A DNA stretch of 64,000 bases from Phoronis australis (GCA_002633005.1 NMRA01000023.1:302580-366579), one strand, 5' to 3'; positions 49,001-62,125 are shown, counted from the first letter of the stretch. Notes: a model not told the origin generated them from the sequence alone. Translations and numbers: made by a program.

Positions 49001-52000
49001 CTCGCGAACTAACTTCTCAAGCTCCGCAATCACCTTGACATGTTTGTCTGTGCACTCCTGCATAGTCAATACAAAAAGGGTGCTACTGGCTGTCACTCCA
49101 TTTCCATGCTATTGAGGTCAAACCAGGGAAACAGGATGTTCTCCGAAAGCAATAAAACTTTTACATACGTGCATCAACAAGAACAACGCAATTTTGAAAG
49201 GCATCCCTGACTGCAGGGCAAATGGTGTTTCGGCATGTTTATTACTATCATAAGAATGGCTATAAGATGGAGTAGAATACACCAAATGCATCCGAAAATG
49301 AGAAGGTGTTGCACTGTTGACTCTGTGTAGCACAGAATACGTCAAAATAGAAAGGTGCTGTTGCCTTCACAATAGAAACTTGTATGTCAAATTTCATGAA
49401 AAGCTGTTAAAGGCAAACATAAGATTTAAAATTGCCACTAGGGAGCCAAAAACAGGCAGCCGCAGTCACGTTAATAGGATAACACTTGAAAAATTTCACA
49501 AAGTTCCTGTAAATGATGAAAAATAGAACTGATGCAAAAAGACAAAATCACCAAAAGGGGGCACCAAAGTAGTCACACCATCCAAAAATCAATGTCACTC
49601 ACAGGCTAGCTTCTAATGAGGAACACCATTGCTAAGTTTGTAAAATGATCCTTTGTGTGGTTTGGCCAATAAAGAGGCAGATACCAAAACACAGACTCGA
49701 TAAAAATAAAAAATGGCCACTAGGTGGTGGAAAACTACATTAAATTCACACAAACATGAAACAGCATCAAAACCTTATTTTTTGCCAAATTTCAAATTAA
49801 GGCAAACTGCGAAAAAATTAAACTGCACAACGGAGCACAGTTAGTAGCTGTAGTGATCTGGAACTCATCGTTATCCATTTTTAGCTCCATAGGAACACAT
49901 CCGCCAAATTTTACACAATGAAACAGTTAATGGGTAACCCCTGCAAGTGACTATTACACAATACAAATCAAAATAATATTTTTCATCTCCTAGTCTCAGG
50001 AGATGCAAGCTCAAATATCTGATTTTTTAAAAAAATATTAAAGTGATAATTTTTTGCAGTCAGGCTAAAAGGCATTTATAAATCCCAGGCATACCTTTTT
50101 AGTTAAAAGAATAAATATCAATACTATGCATAATAACTTTTTGTGAAAATGTTCTCATTCAGTGAAAGTCAAGGTAATCTTTGTAAAAAATATGATTTTT
50201 GGAAAAGACACGTTCATGGGATTGCAAACATAATTGCATTAGTTTCATGTGATGTGTTGCTATAAGAAACAGGAACTTAAAAACATTACTTTCTCTAAGA
50301 AATTACTACATAGGCAAGCTTTCTCTCGAGACCAAAGGAGCCATGCAACATCTGTCTGAGTAATGGTCTTGTACTTCTTGTATTAGGCAAAATAAACATT
50401 TAGGGTGTTAAGTTTCCCCAGCAAAGTTATAACCAAGACAAAAACCCATCCCTATATTAGCTGCTACCCCAGTGAGGGACTGGGCTGTATATTAGCTGCT
50501 ACCCCAGTGAGGGACTGGGCTGTATATTACCTGCTACCCCAGTGAGGGACTGGGCTGTATATTAGTTGCTACCCCAGTGAGGGACTGGGCTGTATATTAG
50601 CTGCTACCCCAGTGAGGGACTGGGCTGTATATTAGCTGCTACCCCAATGTGGGACTGGGCTGTATATTGGAAGAGCTGACACCAGTTGAAGCTGATCTGG
50701 ACAGAAAATGAAATTGGCCATTTGAATCCTGTGCCAAAATCTAACAAATTTTCACCAGAGAGGCACTACTGCCGAAACATACCAAAATCTAAAGGGTGTA
50801 ACAAATACATGAAAAGTCAAAATAACATAAAACTGCCCATCATCACTGGAAAATGGACATTTGTCTAATTATTTCTAGCATGCACAATGGGTGTTCAATC
50901 ATGTCTATGAGAACACTCTCATCGTGTTGAGATTCCTCACCCCATCTGCATGTTCAGTTTGTGAAAACTTGATAGCATCCTCCTTGGCCTCTAGTTCGCG
51001 TTGCAGTCTTTCCAACTCCAGCTCATCAGCCTCAGCCTCATCACGAGCTTCCTTCTTCTTTCTTTCCGCAGCAGCGACATTTTTCTGCAGCAGCTTAAGT
51101 TTCTTGGTCTTGTCAACTTGGAAACAACTCAGCGACTGTAAAATGTACACCACTTAGCACACACTCAAACAAATTCTTCCTAAGTCACATTGAGCAAATG
51201 CACTGATGAGGACAGAATCAGGGAATTAAGTGTCGGAGAGCTTCAACTGTAGGACAAGAACATTTTTGTTGCAGGCACTTTCAGACGTGCATTCCATGTT
51301 AATTGGTCGAATGTGAGGGTTGCTTAGGCCAGTGCAAACTGGTGTATATATAAGCATCTCAGCAGTTTAACCTAGTGGGATACATGTCCGTTTCCTTTAC
51401 TCAAGATTGCGGGTTCAAGTCCCACTGGAGCACACTGCTAGACCCTTGAGTCAGGCCTCATAATTCCTATGGGTCTACGGTCCAGGGTAGTGTACAAATT
51501 TATCTGTGCTGGATGTGGCTCCAGTTATATAGGCGAAACTGTTCGCCATTTGAAAACCAGGACCAAGGAACATCTAAATTCTGACAGAGGTTCACATGTA
51601 AATATTCACCTACAGAGTTCCAATCATTGTTATCAGCAGTGCTCTTTCAATGACTTTGCAATAATAGACCAGGCAGTAAAAACAAAGGAGCTTAAAATTT
51701 GTGAGGCTCTACACATCAGTTGGTGCAAGCCCAATCTCAATAGGCCACTGGCACACCACAGGTTGTCATTGTTGGTCTAGTTCATTGTCACTCCCTGTAA
51801 CTGAGAGTATCTGTGCTTCATTACTTGTTGCTGGGCCTAGCTAGGTAGCCACTGCATTCTCTCTTCTGATGATGGTGTTTGAATAAATGACACCAAAACA
51901 TGTCAAGTCGACTTAAAACCATTGTTGTTTCCCTTAAGTACATGCTTCTACTGTATACAGTATAGTTTCAAAATAAAGTAGAAGCATAAAGTTGGGCAAA

Positions 52001-55000
52001 ACTTTGTCAAGAATTATTTCTCATAGAGAGAAAAATAGCATAGCTACCAAACTTAAGTTCGACATTACTGCATTGTGATATGATAAAGAGTCAGGTGCAA
52101 AAGCAAAATATTTTCACAAATTCAGTCAGAATGAAACACGATATTCATTGAAATGCCATACTAGATATTTTGCAATGCTTTTGCATGGCAAAACTGTCAA
52201 AAATCAACACTGCAAAACTAATCTACCTCCCCCCAACAACATCACAGCTGACACAAGTCCTACTCACTTTCTTGAGTGCCATCAGATCAGCTTTGTGTTG
52301 TTTCCTTAGTTGGTCTTTCTCAGACTTGAGCCTGGCATCCATGTTCTGAATGGACATCTCTAGCCATGTATTCCTACGACCTGTAGGGGGCGGTAGCACG
52401 TTCTCACTTGGCAATCTGGGCAGTAAGGTGAACCATGATATAGAATTATAGGACAGAATTAAGGACCAGATGCCGTGGCAACTTCATGTTCAAGGAACAA
52501 AATAACTCACTGAAAAAATTAAATAAAAAATCATTTTCTTAAACAGGCAGACATGTAACATCTATTGTTAGGGCAAGTGTGACGGCAGTCAGGATTTTTA
52601 TGACGTCCGTCACCAAAAACCCTTGCCAGACCCACACTCCTCACTGTAGCTACAAACCACCACAATTACGTTAAGCTCATTTCACTGAATGTCCCATGCT
52701 GAAAAGCACCATCCAGTTATGGTACGCACATTTGAGATGAGGAAATGTCCTTAACGCGAGTCTCATTCTTGAACTTCAGTTCATGTTTGGCTCTCTTCAG
52801 ACTGGTGTGTCTCGTCTTTAGCGTAGCAACTTGGCGTTCAAGCTGAAAAAACATGGCAGCACTCACATTTATACATTCATTGGTTGACTTCAATTCACAT
52901 CAGGCTGATGTTAAATGTATCATTGCTCAATGATATCACTGGTAAGAAATCATATAAATTTTCAGAATTCACGATAATAAAATTATATCAACAGTTACAT
53001 TAAATATAAATTCTTATCAGTCTCTTACAAGTTCACAAAAAGGTTGCTATGAATTCAGAAACAAAATCTTTTATTAAGGGCTGTTCCAGCAAAATCTATA
53101 TGGGATGGGGGAAGGCACTTTTATTTTGTACCCACCACCCATATTTTTCATTTATTTCTCCAACCCATGACCCAAAATTTTTTAATTATTTTAATAGGTT
53201 ATATAAAATACAACACTTGCAAACAAATTGGCTCCAGGATGACCTGTTAAAAAACTTAGATGATTGACAGACAAGAACTAGTTGTCTTGTACAATATTGT
53301 CAAAAACTAAAGTAGCCTGTGAGCAATACTTTTGGCAGGTGTCTCTCTGTTCACCATGTGTCTAATTTTTTCAATTATAAGGATCTATGAATCTCAAACT
53401 GTCTCCACGAACTCTTTTATACTTCTGTGTCAAGTGAATATTGGAACTTGTTTATCTTACTCCTCATACTTTTTATTTAAAAATCATCAATTTTCTTATA
53501 TGTGTTAACACCAGTTTAGTGTTGCATAACTTTTCAATTCAATAGGACTGCAGACAAACAGTTGGCTCAAATCAAGTTGCCCATGACTTGATTAATGGCT
53601 TAGTGAACAAATTGCACTCTGTTCACTGGCAATATGGGCTTTGTTGTATTGGGATAAGTTAGGATATGTGCCATTTGCATTTTTTTGAGTTTTGACGGCT
53701 AAAGTAACCAACCTGTCAACATTAAAAGGTCAAAAAGTACAACCCATTCTTAATGCATCACAGGAACGACCACCCATAATTTGAGTTTTTTTCTGAAGAC
53801 CACCACCCATGAACTTTTATTTCTACTGCCATCCCCCCCCACATGAATTTTACTAGAACAGCCCTAAGTAAATTACGATCAGTCAAATTGCTTATGTGTG
53901 TGTGTGTGCATCTGTGCATGCGCGCATGTGTGAAAGGAATAATGAACAGTTAACCATTAATGTTTGCCTAAACATATATTTGCCACAAACATTAAATTAT
54001 TAGATTATTCAAGCTAACATTTGAAGTTTGGTCTACTCCGAACAAACATCATTCTACATGTTGAAGCATAGTTATCAGGCACTACAAAAACTGAGACACG
54101 AGTCCCATCTAATCACAGCAAAATGACTCCACTCGGAAGGCATCGTCATCTCCTTTACCTGTTTTCCAAATGTCATGAAAATCCATCACAGGACTCCAAA
54201 GATACAGTGGAAAACAGCCAAGCATGTTCTCAGTAGAAACACACCTGCCAATTTTCATGACGACTCGGTTATGAGCAGTTTTTCAGATAATAGGTATCAG
54301 ATGTACGACATAAATGTTAAGATTGTATCAGCATGTGGATTATTGATTTCGTAATCATAATGTCTTCGAGATGCATGCCCTTGTGACACGACTCCAGATC
54401 ATTACAAATCACCAAAGTGACTTGTACAAGAAAAACTGGTGCTTAAATTGGACAAATCAAAGTCAAGTGGTGTGTTTTTTGGTTACATAAGTGAGAATTC
54501 TTGCTGTTAGTGCCTTGGATCTATGGAATGCAACCCTGATAACTGTAAATCACTTACATCTTCAACTTTTTCCGTCAGCAGCATGAATGTCTTCTGCTCC
54601 TCTCGGCGGACGGCAGTGGCAGACGAAAGTCTGGACTGATAGCGTGAATGAAAAAACACCATTCAGTTTAACAGTTAAAGGAACATTTGGGTGTTGTTTA
54701 GCTAATGGGAATGTCTGGACCAGATCACTTTGAGGTTAAAAAAATACCTAATCTAGGATTGAATTGCAAAATGAGCCAGCATCTTAAGTTACAGGCAATG
54801 GATAAATGCACCATTTTCGAATTTACAATTTTAGGGTTGGCCAGCCCAATAAACATCTTGAGTCACTGATGGTTTCAATATCGTCTATTATTCATAACCT
54901 TAATCAACAGTGAACTCTCCTGGCAAGAAATCATGAGGATGATTTCATGAGCTTAAGTGGTTTAATTCATGTTTTGTTTGTGGCAACTAAACACTGAGGA

Positions 55001-58000
55001 AATACAATTTTCAATCAGTCAGCATCTAGTTGGTAATTGGGTTATGAATAGGAAGTGAGGATTGTACACAGACGGGTTAAGTAGCAATTATAGATACTTG
55101 CCAGTGAAACCTACAGAGATCACATATTTCAATTGTAATTTCCCACGAAGACATGTCCGTTTTTGACAAGTTAGCAAGATACAAGCCTCAATTGCAAATT
55201 CACATTTACATTATTTACTTGTACAAGGTAAGAGCTTAGAGAGAACCGGTAACTTTAATGGTTCTTCGTGTATAAGCATTGTAGCAGCCATTTTGTTCAC
55301 CACAAGTCAGAGGGTGAATTAGCATGAAAGTATGGATAGATGTATAATACAAACATAAATAACTTCTAACTTTGAAGAAATGGCCAAGAGTAATACAAAA
55401 CTTAGGCCAATTTGTGATCAAGTTGTCCAAAAATCAAGCTTAATAAGTTGTTCACAGTAACATCTATTCAGTAATTTTTCACAAAATACTAAATTTTGTA
55501 CTTGGCCAGTATCTAAATGTGGCTTTTAAGCTTTGGTTACATATGACATGTGAACGTAAATAATTATATTTTTACAGGACTGGTTTACTTTGGTTACATA
55601 TGACATGTGAACGTAAATAATTATATTTTTACAGGACTGGTTTACTTTGGTTTGAGTAGACCAATTCCTGGATCACCTGTTTTAGACTGTTTCTGCAACA
55701 TAATTGTTCAGACAGGAACACTGTCAGAACAATATAGACTTACTAGATAAAATGTTCAAGAGCACTGTCTTGCTGTTATTGTTTAGAACAAGAAAAAGTC
55801 TTCCATGTGGGAGCACTTTTTGGCCATAAGCAACCTGCTTCCAAAAATCATTGATAAAAAGTCATGCCCCTAACGTGAAAACATCTCATGCGTACTCTTG
55901 CATATGTATGACAAAAATGCCTAAAGCAAGTGATAGGCAAGATCTATACACTCGAGTTCTGGGATGTCCCAGACACAAAATAATTCATACAGGATTTACC
56001 TTTCCAAAAACTGATACAGTCAAATAATGGTGATCATAGTGTTGTGAACAAATAGCCATTTATACGAAAAATTCACTTTGTTTAAAGGTCAATGAAGTGA
56101 TAATCCCGTTCTAGCAAGAGAGGTCCCCGACACGCTAGAACGAGCATGCCGGCCTCATGGGACAAGTTTGACCGCGCTCTCTTCTGACCAAACTCAGGGA
56201 AGAGAGATACTTTATATGTAGCTTTTAGTGATCCTACACACTAAAGTTCACTCAAAATAAATAAACTGAAATGCGTCAAAAAAGCCATTATAAATAAACC
56301 AAACTGGACTCAGTTATGGAAATCTGTTTGCGAATCTTTGTGATCAGGCAAGCAAAAGCAGTGACTCAGAGATGAAATTCATGACCAAAGTTACTAAGCT
56401 ACCAAACTCCTCAATTTCATAGTATGCACACATTTATTATTATCTTGTGTTTTATGCCTTTAAAAATGGACAATTTCCGAAAGAACTTCTTGGACAAAGT
56501 AACTGACGTTTTCACAATGGCACAAAGTGCAAAAGACCAGCAAATTTCACAAGACATGAATTGCCCAATGGTTTGGCAGCATGGGTGAACTTTCATGGTG
56601 ATATTTTACATAATGAGAAAAATTTTAGACTCATGTTTCAAGAAAACACTCGTCTTGGTTAGGGGTCTTTATCACTCGGCATTGTGTCAGTTACCCATTC
56701 TTTCAGTTACTAAGCTGCTGTATTGGTCAGACTCTAATATCTTTGTACGTGGTATTATTCTTGACATTTTCAAAGACAAGTGTCTATTAATGTGTACTGC
56801 AGCACATTGTGGTTTAATCCTAGTTTGCATTTGATGATCCCAACATCCCAGCATTAAAGCTACAAGTTTAAGTCTCAGCTCAAAATCAAAAGATTGTACT
56901 TGAAATCTCCATACTTGAAATCTCCAGAACTGCAACTCAAATCTAGAGGTCATCAAGTTTGAACCAGTACTAGACACTCATTTGCATAAACCATAATTAA
57001 CTTGAGCACAGAATAATACTTATAACCTTGAGTGATGTGCACACTGGGAAATGTAGGTGAATAACTCCAAGTGACTATAATTGCAAATATTTCTACCCTA
57101 GGCATTGCATTTTGAGAAGTATTAAAGAGAAGCAGAAAATTTTTTCACAAACGATTAATAATTAATGGGAACAAAGTCATTCCGAATCGAGGCACGATTC
57201 TGAATCGGTTTTTGAATGGCATTGTCACTGAGTGGTGACAAGACTGTTTGGTAGGCCAGACATGAATGTCCCGTACCTCCAGCAATCAATAGTTGATGAA
57301 ACAGCCCTACATCTGACAAATGGAGATTTGGGTGCAGTTGTGGTGACTGCCTTGTTTAAATATGTGAACTTTCTTTTTTTTCAGCGAGATCACGGAATTG
57401 ATTTTACATGTACTTTCTTGGATTTCGAGTTGTGTTTTCCTTTAGTGACGACAACTAATGAAAAAAAGTCATCAAATCATTAGAACACTAATTTTGAACA
57501 GCAAACCCTGTCCACTGTTTGGGAGACAACCTTCAGGACCTTACCGAGCTTGAAGAAACAGAACTTCGTGTTGATGTCTTCCGTTTGCCAGGAGACACGG
57601 AGAGGCGGTTATCAGTAGTAGCCGGGACTGCTAACTGTAATATAATAAGCAAGATGATGTTGACCAAGTCTCTCAACAAGAAAAAATTACTCTGAAAAAG
57701 GCAACGCACTGGCTCTTTAACTTACAGTACCAGCCAAAAAAGAACAGACGAAATGGCCCATATCATTCCACGTCCAAAACAGCTGAGTGCAAACAGAATT
57801 CCGCACAATAATGGTTGCATGACCATCATAGTACGTTTTGTCATGATGGGTCATCCAATGGAAAGATAATAAAATGTAAAAGCTTCTTGCTCCTCCTATA
57901 TTTCAATTGTAAACAAACTTCCTAATAAGTTTAAACCGATGTAGCGTGCGATAAACGCAGACTGACATTAGGTCAGCTGTTGTCGCAAAACTAATTAAAT

Positions 58001-61000
58001 TATTGATGATAGTGCTTGTAAAATGTACTGCTCTCTGAGAACTGCATTTATTCCTGAGTGGTGCTGGCGTGAACCAAATAAACATGAATTTGTAAAACTA
58101 ATGAAAATGTCGGAGCCCATTGCTCAGATTAATCTAATGAAATTTGTATTTCACACCACTGCTCTCAGGGAAAAGCTGCTCAGCGTTATCCTGTAAATTT
58201 TATGTAACATGTAGGCCAAGGCCTTAAATGTTGAAATACATGAATTTGGATGCTGCGAAGTGAAGTAAATTATTGGCAAAACAGAGCTGCAGCACAAATA
58301 CAGTAGAAAGAACAACTAGAGGCAACTCACTGGACATGAATACCTTATTACCAACATTGGAATAGCAAAACAGAATTTTCTAAATATACTAAACAACAAA
58401 TGAGATCATCGTATGTTTGCTAAACTGGATAAACTACTCAAAACAGTGAAAGCACCATGCTTTTCACGCCTGATTTTCAGGAAACTGAGAATACGGACCT
58501 GATTCATACGTGAAGTGCAGTTGGAGCTTGGTAACAATTTGAAACGTATCTTGCGCCGATAGAACATAAATTTTGTAAGTCATTAAAAACAAAAGTCACA
58601 AAATGACCATGGTTATTGAAGCAAAACGGGTTACCGATTTAAGAGACATGGCTGTTTAGGGCATCTTTCAGTGGATCACACTGGTATAGAAGTTAGTTGA
58701 GCATGAGCTAGAAATGCTAAGAAAAATTGTGTACCTCATGAAAAGAATCCTAACCGGTCGAGATTGGGCAACTTGATGGGTCTGCGCGCACCTCGGAATC
58801 TCAGCTGCCGATTTAGATCACAGACACCATGCTGTTGGCTGCTGATGTTATTGTTCTTTAGATAATGAGACCCATCGTAAACACACTGAGGGCAACAATA
58901 GTTTTTAAAATTGGACAAGAACAAGAGTGACTTTTACAACCAAAAACATATGTTCCTCATTAAATTCTGCTGGGTGTACAACATAATTGAGCCAATTACC
59001 AAACCACCAAGCAGCGGATGGATTTTGAGGTAAGCCAATTTAGTGTTATCGTACAATTCTTGGCGTGTGAGTGATCCACTAAACCTGGTCTTAAAACAAT
59101 CCTTTTAATGGGGCAACTTCTGGTTACTGGAACAGGTCACTCAAAGACACAAAATGATGATGTTTCAAACCTAATCACACCACGATAAAAGACTTTGCAT
59201 TTCCAAACATGTCATCCAGGGCACCAGCAAGTAGGAAATGAGTGTCAAAAATTATCAATTTGTCGGGGTGTGCCAACCAACTGGGCTGCTTCAAGGTAAT
59301 GTCAAATAATCCTTCCATTCTCTTTGCTGCTATGCTGAAAGAAATTGCCAGACAAGTTTGTGACAATTAATTTTTTGTCATTTCTATTTTGGATCATGAT
59401 AGAGGATGATGTATACCTTAAACACCCAAAACTGAAGTCAACTACCTATATCATTCAATTTGTGACTTTTATTTTCTGACAAGCGCATCTTCTTAAAATT
59501 ATGTCCTATCACCAAATGACAAAACTTGTCTGAACTCAAAGGTGTCTGGAATATGTCCATTTGCTCAATTTCTTGAAAATTTGAAAAACAATGATGGTAC
59601 ACTTGGTGTATTTAGAAGTTTATATAAATTTCTGCTTTTGAAAAATGATGTGTTTTTATTACCTTTTGAGGAGTGATTCCTTGAACAGGACCATCATTGT
59701 CTGCAGTCCCTCCATCCACCATGACAGACGGTAGTTTTATATTCCGTGGAGTCCTTTTCTATTCATTAGATAACAGAAAGAATGAAAATAGTAGTATTTC
59801 AAAAGATAAACACTCAAGCAATCAACAAAGTATCATGGCAAAATGTCAAATTCAGACAATAACAATTTATTGTAATGCCCAAACTGATCTCACAATTCCC
59901 AAAGTCTTCTCTAAGCTTGTCGTGACTCACAACCATTATAAGGACATAATTTAGAACTGATAGAGCATTTATTTGATGGTACTTTTCCTTCAATTGTGAA
60001 AAACAATGAAAAATTAAAACCTCGTATGCTCTCCATACCACTTTTAAACAGGTGAAATATCGCCATATGGTCACAAGTAAAAATTGAGCAGATTACCAGC
60101 TTGAGCTTGAAACTTTACCCAATAGTTTAGAAAAGAAGCCTTGCTGGAAATAAACCCTCAATGCCAAGACTGTAAAGTGAATGTCTCTAATACACATACC
60201 ATGTTTTCAGAATTCATGAATTTTCCAAGACATAAAAATCTTATTTCATATTTTAGTCTGTTTCGCCCACATAACTGATGTTTCAGGTCAAACATTTACT
60301 AAATGAATGGAAATGAAACAAGTGGCAATATTGTTGAGTTATCGTAGTAATTACATATTCAAACCCTCAATATATTTTAATGTTAAAGAACTTAAATCAG
60401 ATAGGGACCTCAGTCTTCCATGATAATGCCAAATAATGTTCTCAATCAACTTATGGGAATGGTGCCTGTGCCTTCTTACTGGGGAGTTTTTCCAGTGACT
60501 GGAAATTCCTGAGAGTTTGCATGTGGTGAAAGTGATTCTAAACTGCAGGAGAATTCTCAATAAGTCAAAGAAAAATTTTCAGGCCTGGTGATGGGAATTT
60601 CCAATGTTTAAAAATCTTTCTGTGAGGGGAATAAAACTGATATTCAGCACCACAAAATCAAAGCATCAAGGACCCTGCCAAATTTTGATTCATACCATTG
60701 CCAAATGTGAAATTGCTCAAGGGAAGAACTTACAGTTTGAGAATAGACTCTAAATATACAAGCTGACAGGGCGTGTCATTTCATTTGCGAAGCGAAGGCT
60801 CTTGAAAACAATAACGATCTGTCAGTTCTTTGCAAGATCAAAAATTACTTGTCACTTGAAGTACAGAACAAGCAGAGACCAATTTTACAACGGTAAATAA
60901 ATAATCTAATCAAATGTTAGTTTCTTCAACAAAACTCTGACTTGATTTCTACCATTTTAACAAGACCATGTCTCTGTTTTTTTAGAGTAAAGAGGTAAAG

Positions 61001-61871
61001 AGCATTTTGCAAGCCAGAAAAATTGGCAGTAGAACAGGGCTTTGAAACTGTTATCCTTTGCAAGATGTATTTGCAAGCTCCTAACTATGCCAGAATGAAT
61101 GTATACCAAGAACTAAACAACAATGCTATTTTAAAATTAATCTATGCTAAACAAAGTACAGTTGTATTCATTGACAACTTGTAATGTGAAAACAAAAATT
61201 TTGCAAATAGGTGACCTTTAATTGTGCTATAATGATGTGCCTTGGGGGCTCACATAGCACACAACATGCAGTGTTATTCCCCAGCAACACGTCATGATAC
61301 TTACTGGACATGGTTGAGTGATTTACGGTGATCATTTTTGACACAAACTCGTTCTTAAAAAATTTGGTGATTTTCAAGTGAACGTACTTCATATACACAT
61401 TGTCGCTATATGTTGAGTTTCTAACAAATTTGACCTCTGCAAGCAGTCACTGAGATAAGGAATTAGCATGCAAGTTTCATTTTAAACTTAATTATTTGCA
61501 AAATTACATATTAGGCAAAAATAAGCATAAATGGTCCTAGTGTGTGTCTAATTCATTTTGAAACCAGACCCTCAAAGCTGACATGAGGTGGCGCTGATCA
61601 GTAAAGAAAGGAAGGATCCAGACCCAATTTTAGCTGAGATCAGGTAACACCGAGAGGGAATAAGATCCTAAATCGCTTCAACTTTGTGAATCCCAACCTA
61701 CTTCAGCTGATATCAGGTGAATTTCTTTGTGAAATCATTGAGAACAACAAAAACCACGTCACCACAACTGTAACTTGCAAAACACACACCAAATCAATTA
61801 TGCATTTTTGCCGCAACTGTAGAAAGCAAGATTTCAGCTGTTGATATGTGACTTTCACTTACTGCAGGCAT
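46090..61871 (-). CDS. Coiled-coil protein, ~346 aa, unrecognised family
   Basis: Eleven exons on the minus strand join without a phase conflict: 61871-61863, 59758-59663, 57634-57545, 54635-54558, 52842-52730, 52415-52268, 51135-50941, 49057-48866, 48135-48047 and 46120-46090, preceded by a likely 5' UTR part of exon 1. That is ten coding exons by my firmest count; one more small exon cannot be excluded. The first contributes only Met-Pro-Ala (ATG in a TTACC context, donor GTAAGT). The N-terminal ~90 residues are Ser/Thr/Pro-rich and basic (KRTPRNIKLPSV, SVSPGKRKTSTRSS). From ~90 to the end it is almost entirely helical coiled coil (KVEDLERQVATLKTRH, AAAERKKKEARDEAEADE, ELEKLVRELEGTNAAL), ending QQSNALLESMLQPKKS. 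No motor, zinc or membrane domain is seen. A cytoskeletal or centrosomal protein is a guess. All donors are GT and all acceptors AG. Confidence 0.7.
46178..47724. mobile_element. Foldback-type transposon with 21-bp minisatellite arms
   Basis: The outer terminal repeats (46178-46236 and 47668-47724) start ACGGTGGCCCGAAAGTATCA and are inverted. Target duplications are AGACATCT and AGACATCC (8 bp, one mismatch). Inside each terminus is an array of about ten 21-bp units (46237-46457 and 47435-47667), with alternating CCACCTAGGTGG and CACCCGGGTGG cores, each nearly palindromic. The ~970-bp centre has no transposase; it includes a 16-base G-run at 47194-47209. It sits in the last intron of the coiled-coil gene. 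The architecture resembles Drosophila FB elements; the 8-bp duplication would suit a hAT-like mobiliser. Open frames across the arrays are repeat artefacts. Confidence 0.7.
50461..50670. repeat. 35-bp minisatellite, six copies
   Basis: Units start at 50461, 50496, 50531, 50566, 50601 and 50636 and are nearly identical. Each contains the small hairpin CCCAGT-GAGGG-ACTGGG. Lies in an intron of the coiled-coil gene. Not CRISPR: there are no spacers. Confidence 0.92.
51361..51440 (+). mobile_element. tRNA-like SINE head
   Basis: A-box-like TAACCTAGTGG (51368-51378) and a perfect B box GGTTCAAGTCC (51412-51422), with AGCAGT at the start complementary to ACTGCT at about 51435. The cloverleaf is imperfect, so this looks like a tRNA-derived SINE or tRNA pseudogene rather than a working tRNA. 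It abuts the Penelope fragment. Confidence 0.45.
51469..51780 (+). mobile_element. Penelope-like element, GIY-YIG endonuclease end
   Basis: 103 codons encode VVYKFICAGCGSSYIGETVR, then KTRTKEHL, a HVNIHLQSSNHC block and ALHISWCKPNLNR. This is the GIY-YIG-type endonuclease with the CxxC insert found at the C-terminus of Penelope-like retroelements. The frame is intact to TAG but the reverse transcriptase is absent, so the copy is 5'-truncated. It lies in an intron of the coiled-coil gene on the opposite strand. Confidence 0.8.
51863..51907 (+). ncRNA. Hammerhead-ribozyme-like motif of the Penelope element
   Basis: CTGATGA at 51866-51872 is followed by a 6-bp hairpin stem (TGGTGT 51873-51878 with ACACCA 51890-51895), then AAAC, then ATGTC and AAG, the last able to pair with CTT just before the core. 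This is the order of a type I hammerhead with a minimal stem III, as reported in Penelope-like elements. The base before AAAC is not the expected G, so activity is doubtful. Confidence 0.4.
53888..53932. repeat. (GT)n microsatellite, imperfect
   Basis: About seven GT pairs followed by mixed TG/CG dinucleotides, in an intron of the coiled-coil gene. Confidence 0.7.
55531..55644. repeat. Perfect 57-bp tandem duplication
   Basis: Two identical copies (55531-55587 and 55588-55644). The lack of differences suggests a very recent event or an assembly artefact. Each copy ends with a TTTTTACAG acceptor-like site on the plus strand, but no plus-strand gene is seen here. Confidence 0.9.
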
Positions 61872-61909
61872 GGTAACTAATTATTGGATGACACGCCTTT
61901 ATTATAGAA

Positions 61910-62125
61910 GGCACAAGAACACACGTCCTTTACATGGAAGACTTGTTGACACCTCTTTGGTGTGAAAGGCTTCAGAAAACACCCTTCTTCCAGAGAATTT
62001 GAAGACAAGTCTTTTATGTGGAAGACTTGACGACACGTTTTCGATAAGAAAGGTTTCAGTACACGTCCTTCTTCCAGAGACCTCGAGGACACATCCTTTA
62101 CACGGAAGACTTGAGAGATGCGTTT
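61910..62125. repeat. Degenerate ~84-bp tandem repeat upstream of the coiled-coil start
   Basis: About two and a half units; the 'GGAAGACTTG' element recurs near 61934, 62020 and 62103. It lies just upstream of the presumed first ATG (61871), so it is in the 5' UTR or promoter. Because 84 is divisible by three, a 28-residue repeat (SLEEG...KPF...QVFH.KD) appears in a minus-strand frame, but nothing else suggests it is coding. Confidence 0.65.

Noticed and set aside
50461-50670. CRISPR-like direct repeats
   Set aside because: Units abut with no spacers and the genome is eukaryotic; it is a minisatellite.
56080-56190. Exon-like minus-strand frame and a 9-bp inverted repeat (CGTTCTAGC, 56107-56115 and 56134-56142)
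   Set aside because: No clear splice pair and not needed for phase between neighbouring exons; the hairpin is short.
59175-59366. Possible exon reading IAAKRMEGLFDITLKQP between two firm exons of the coiled-coil gene
   Set aside because: It has a fair acceptor but no convincing donor, and exons 59758-59663 and 57634-57545 already join in phase without it.
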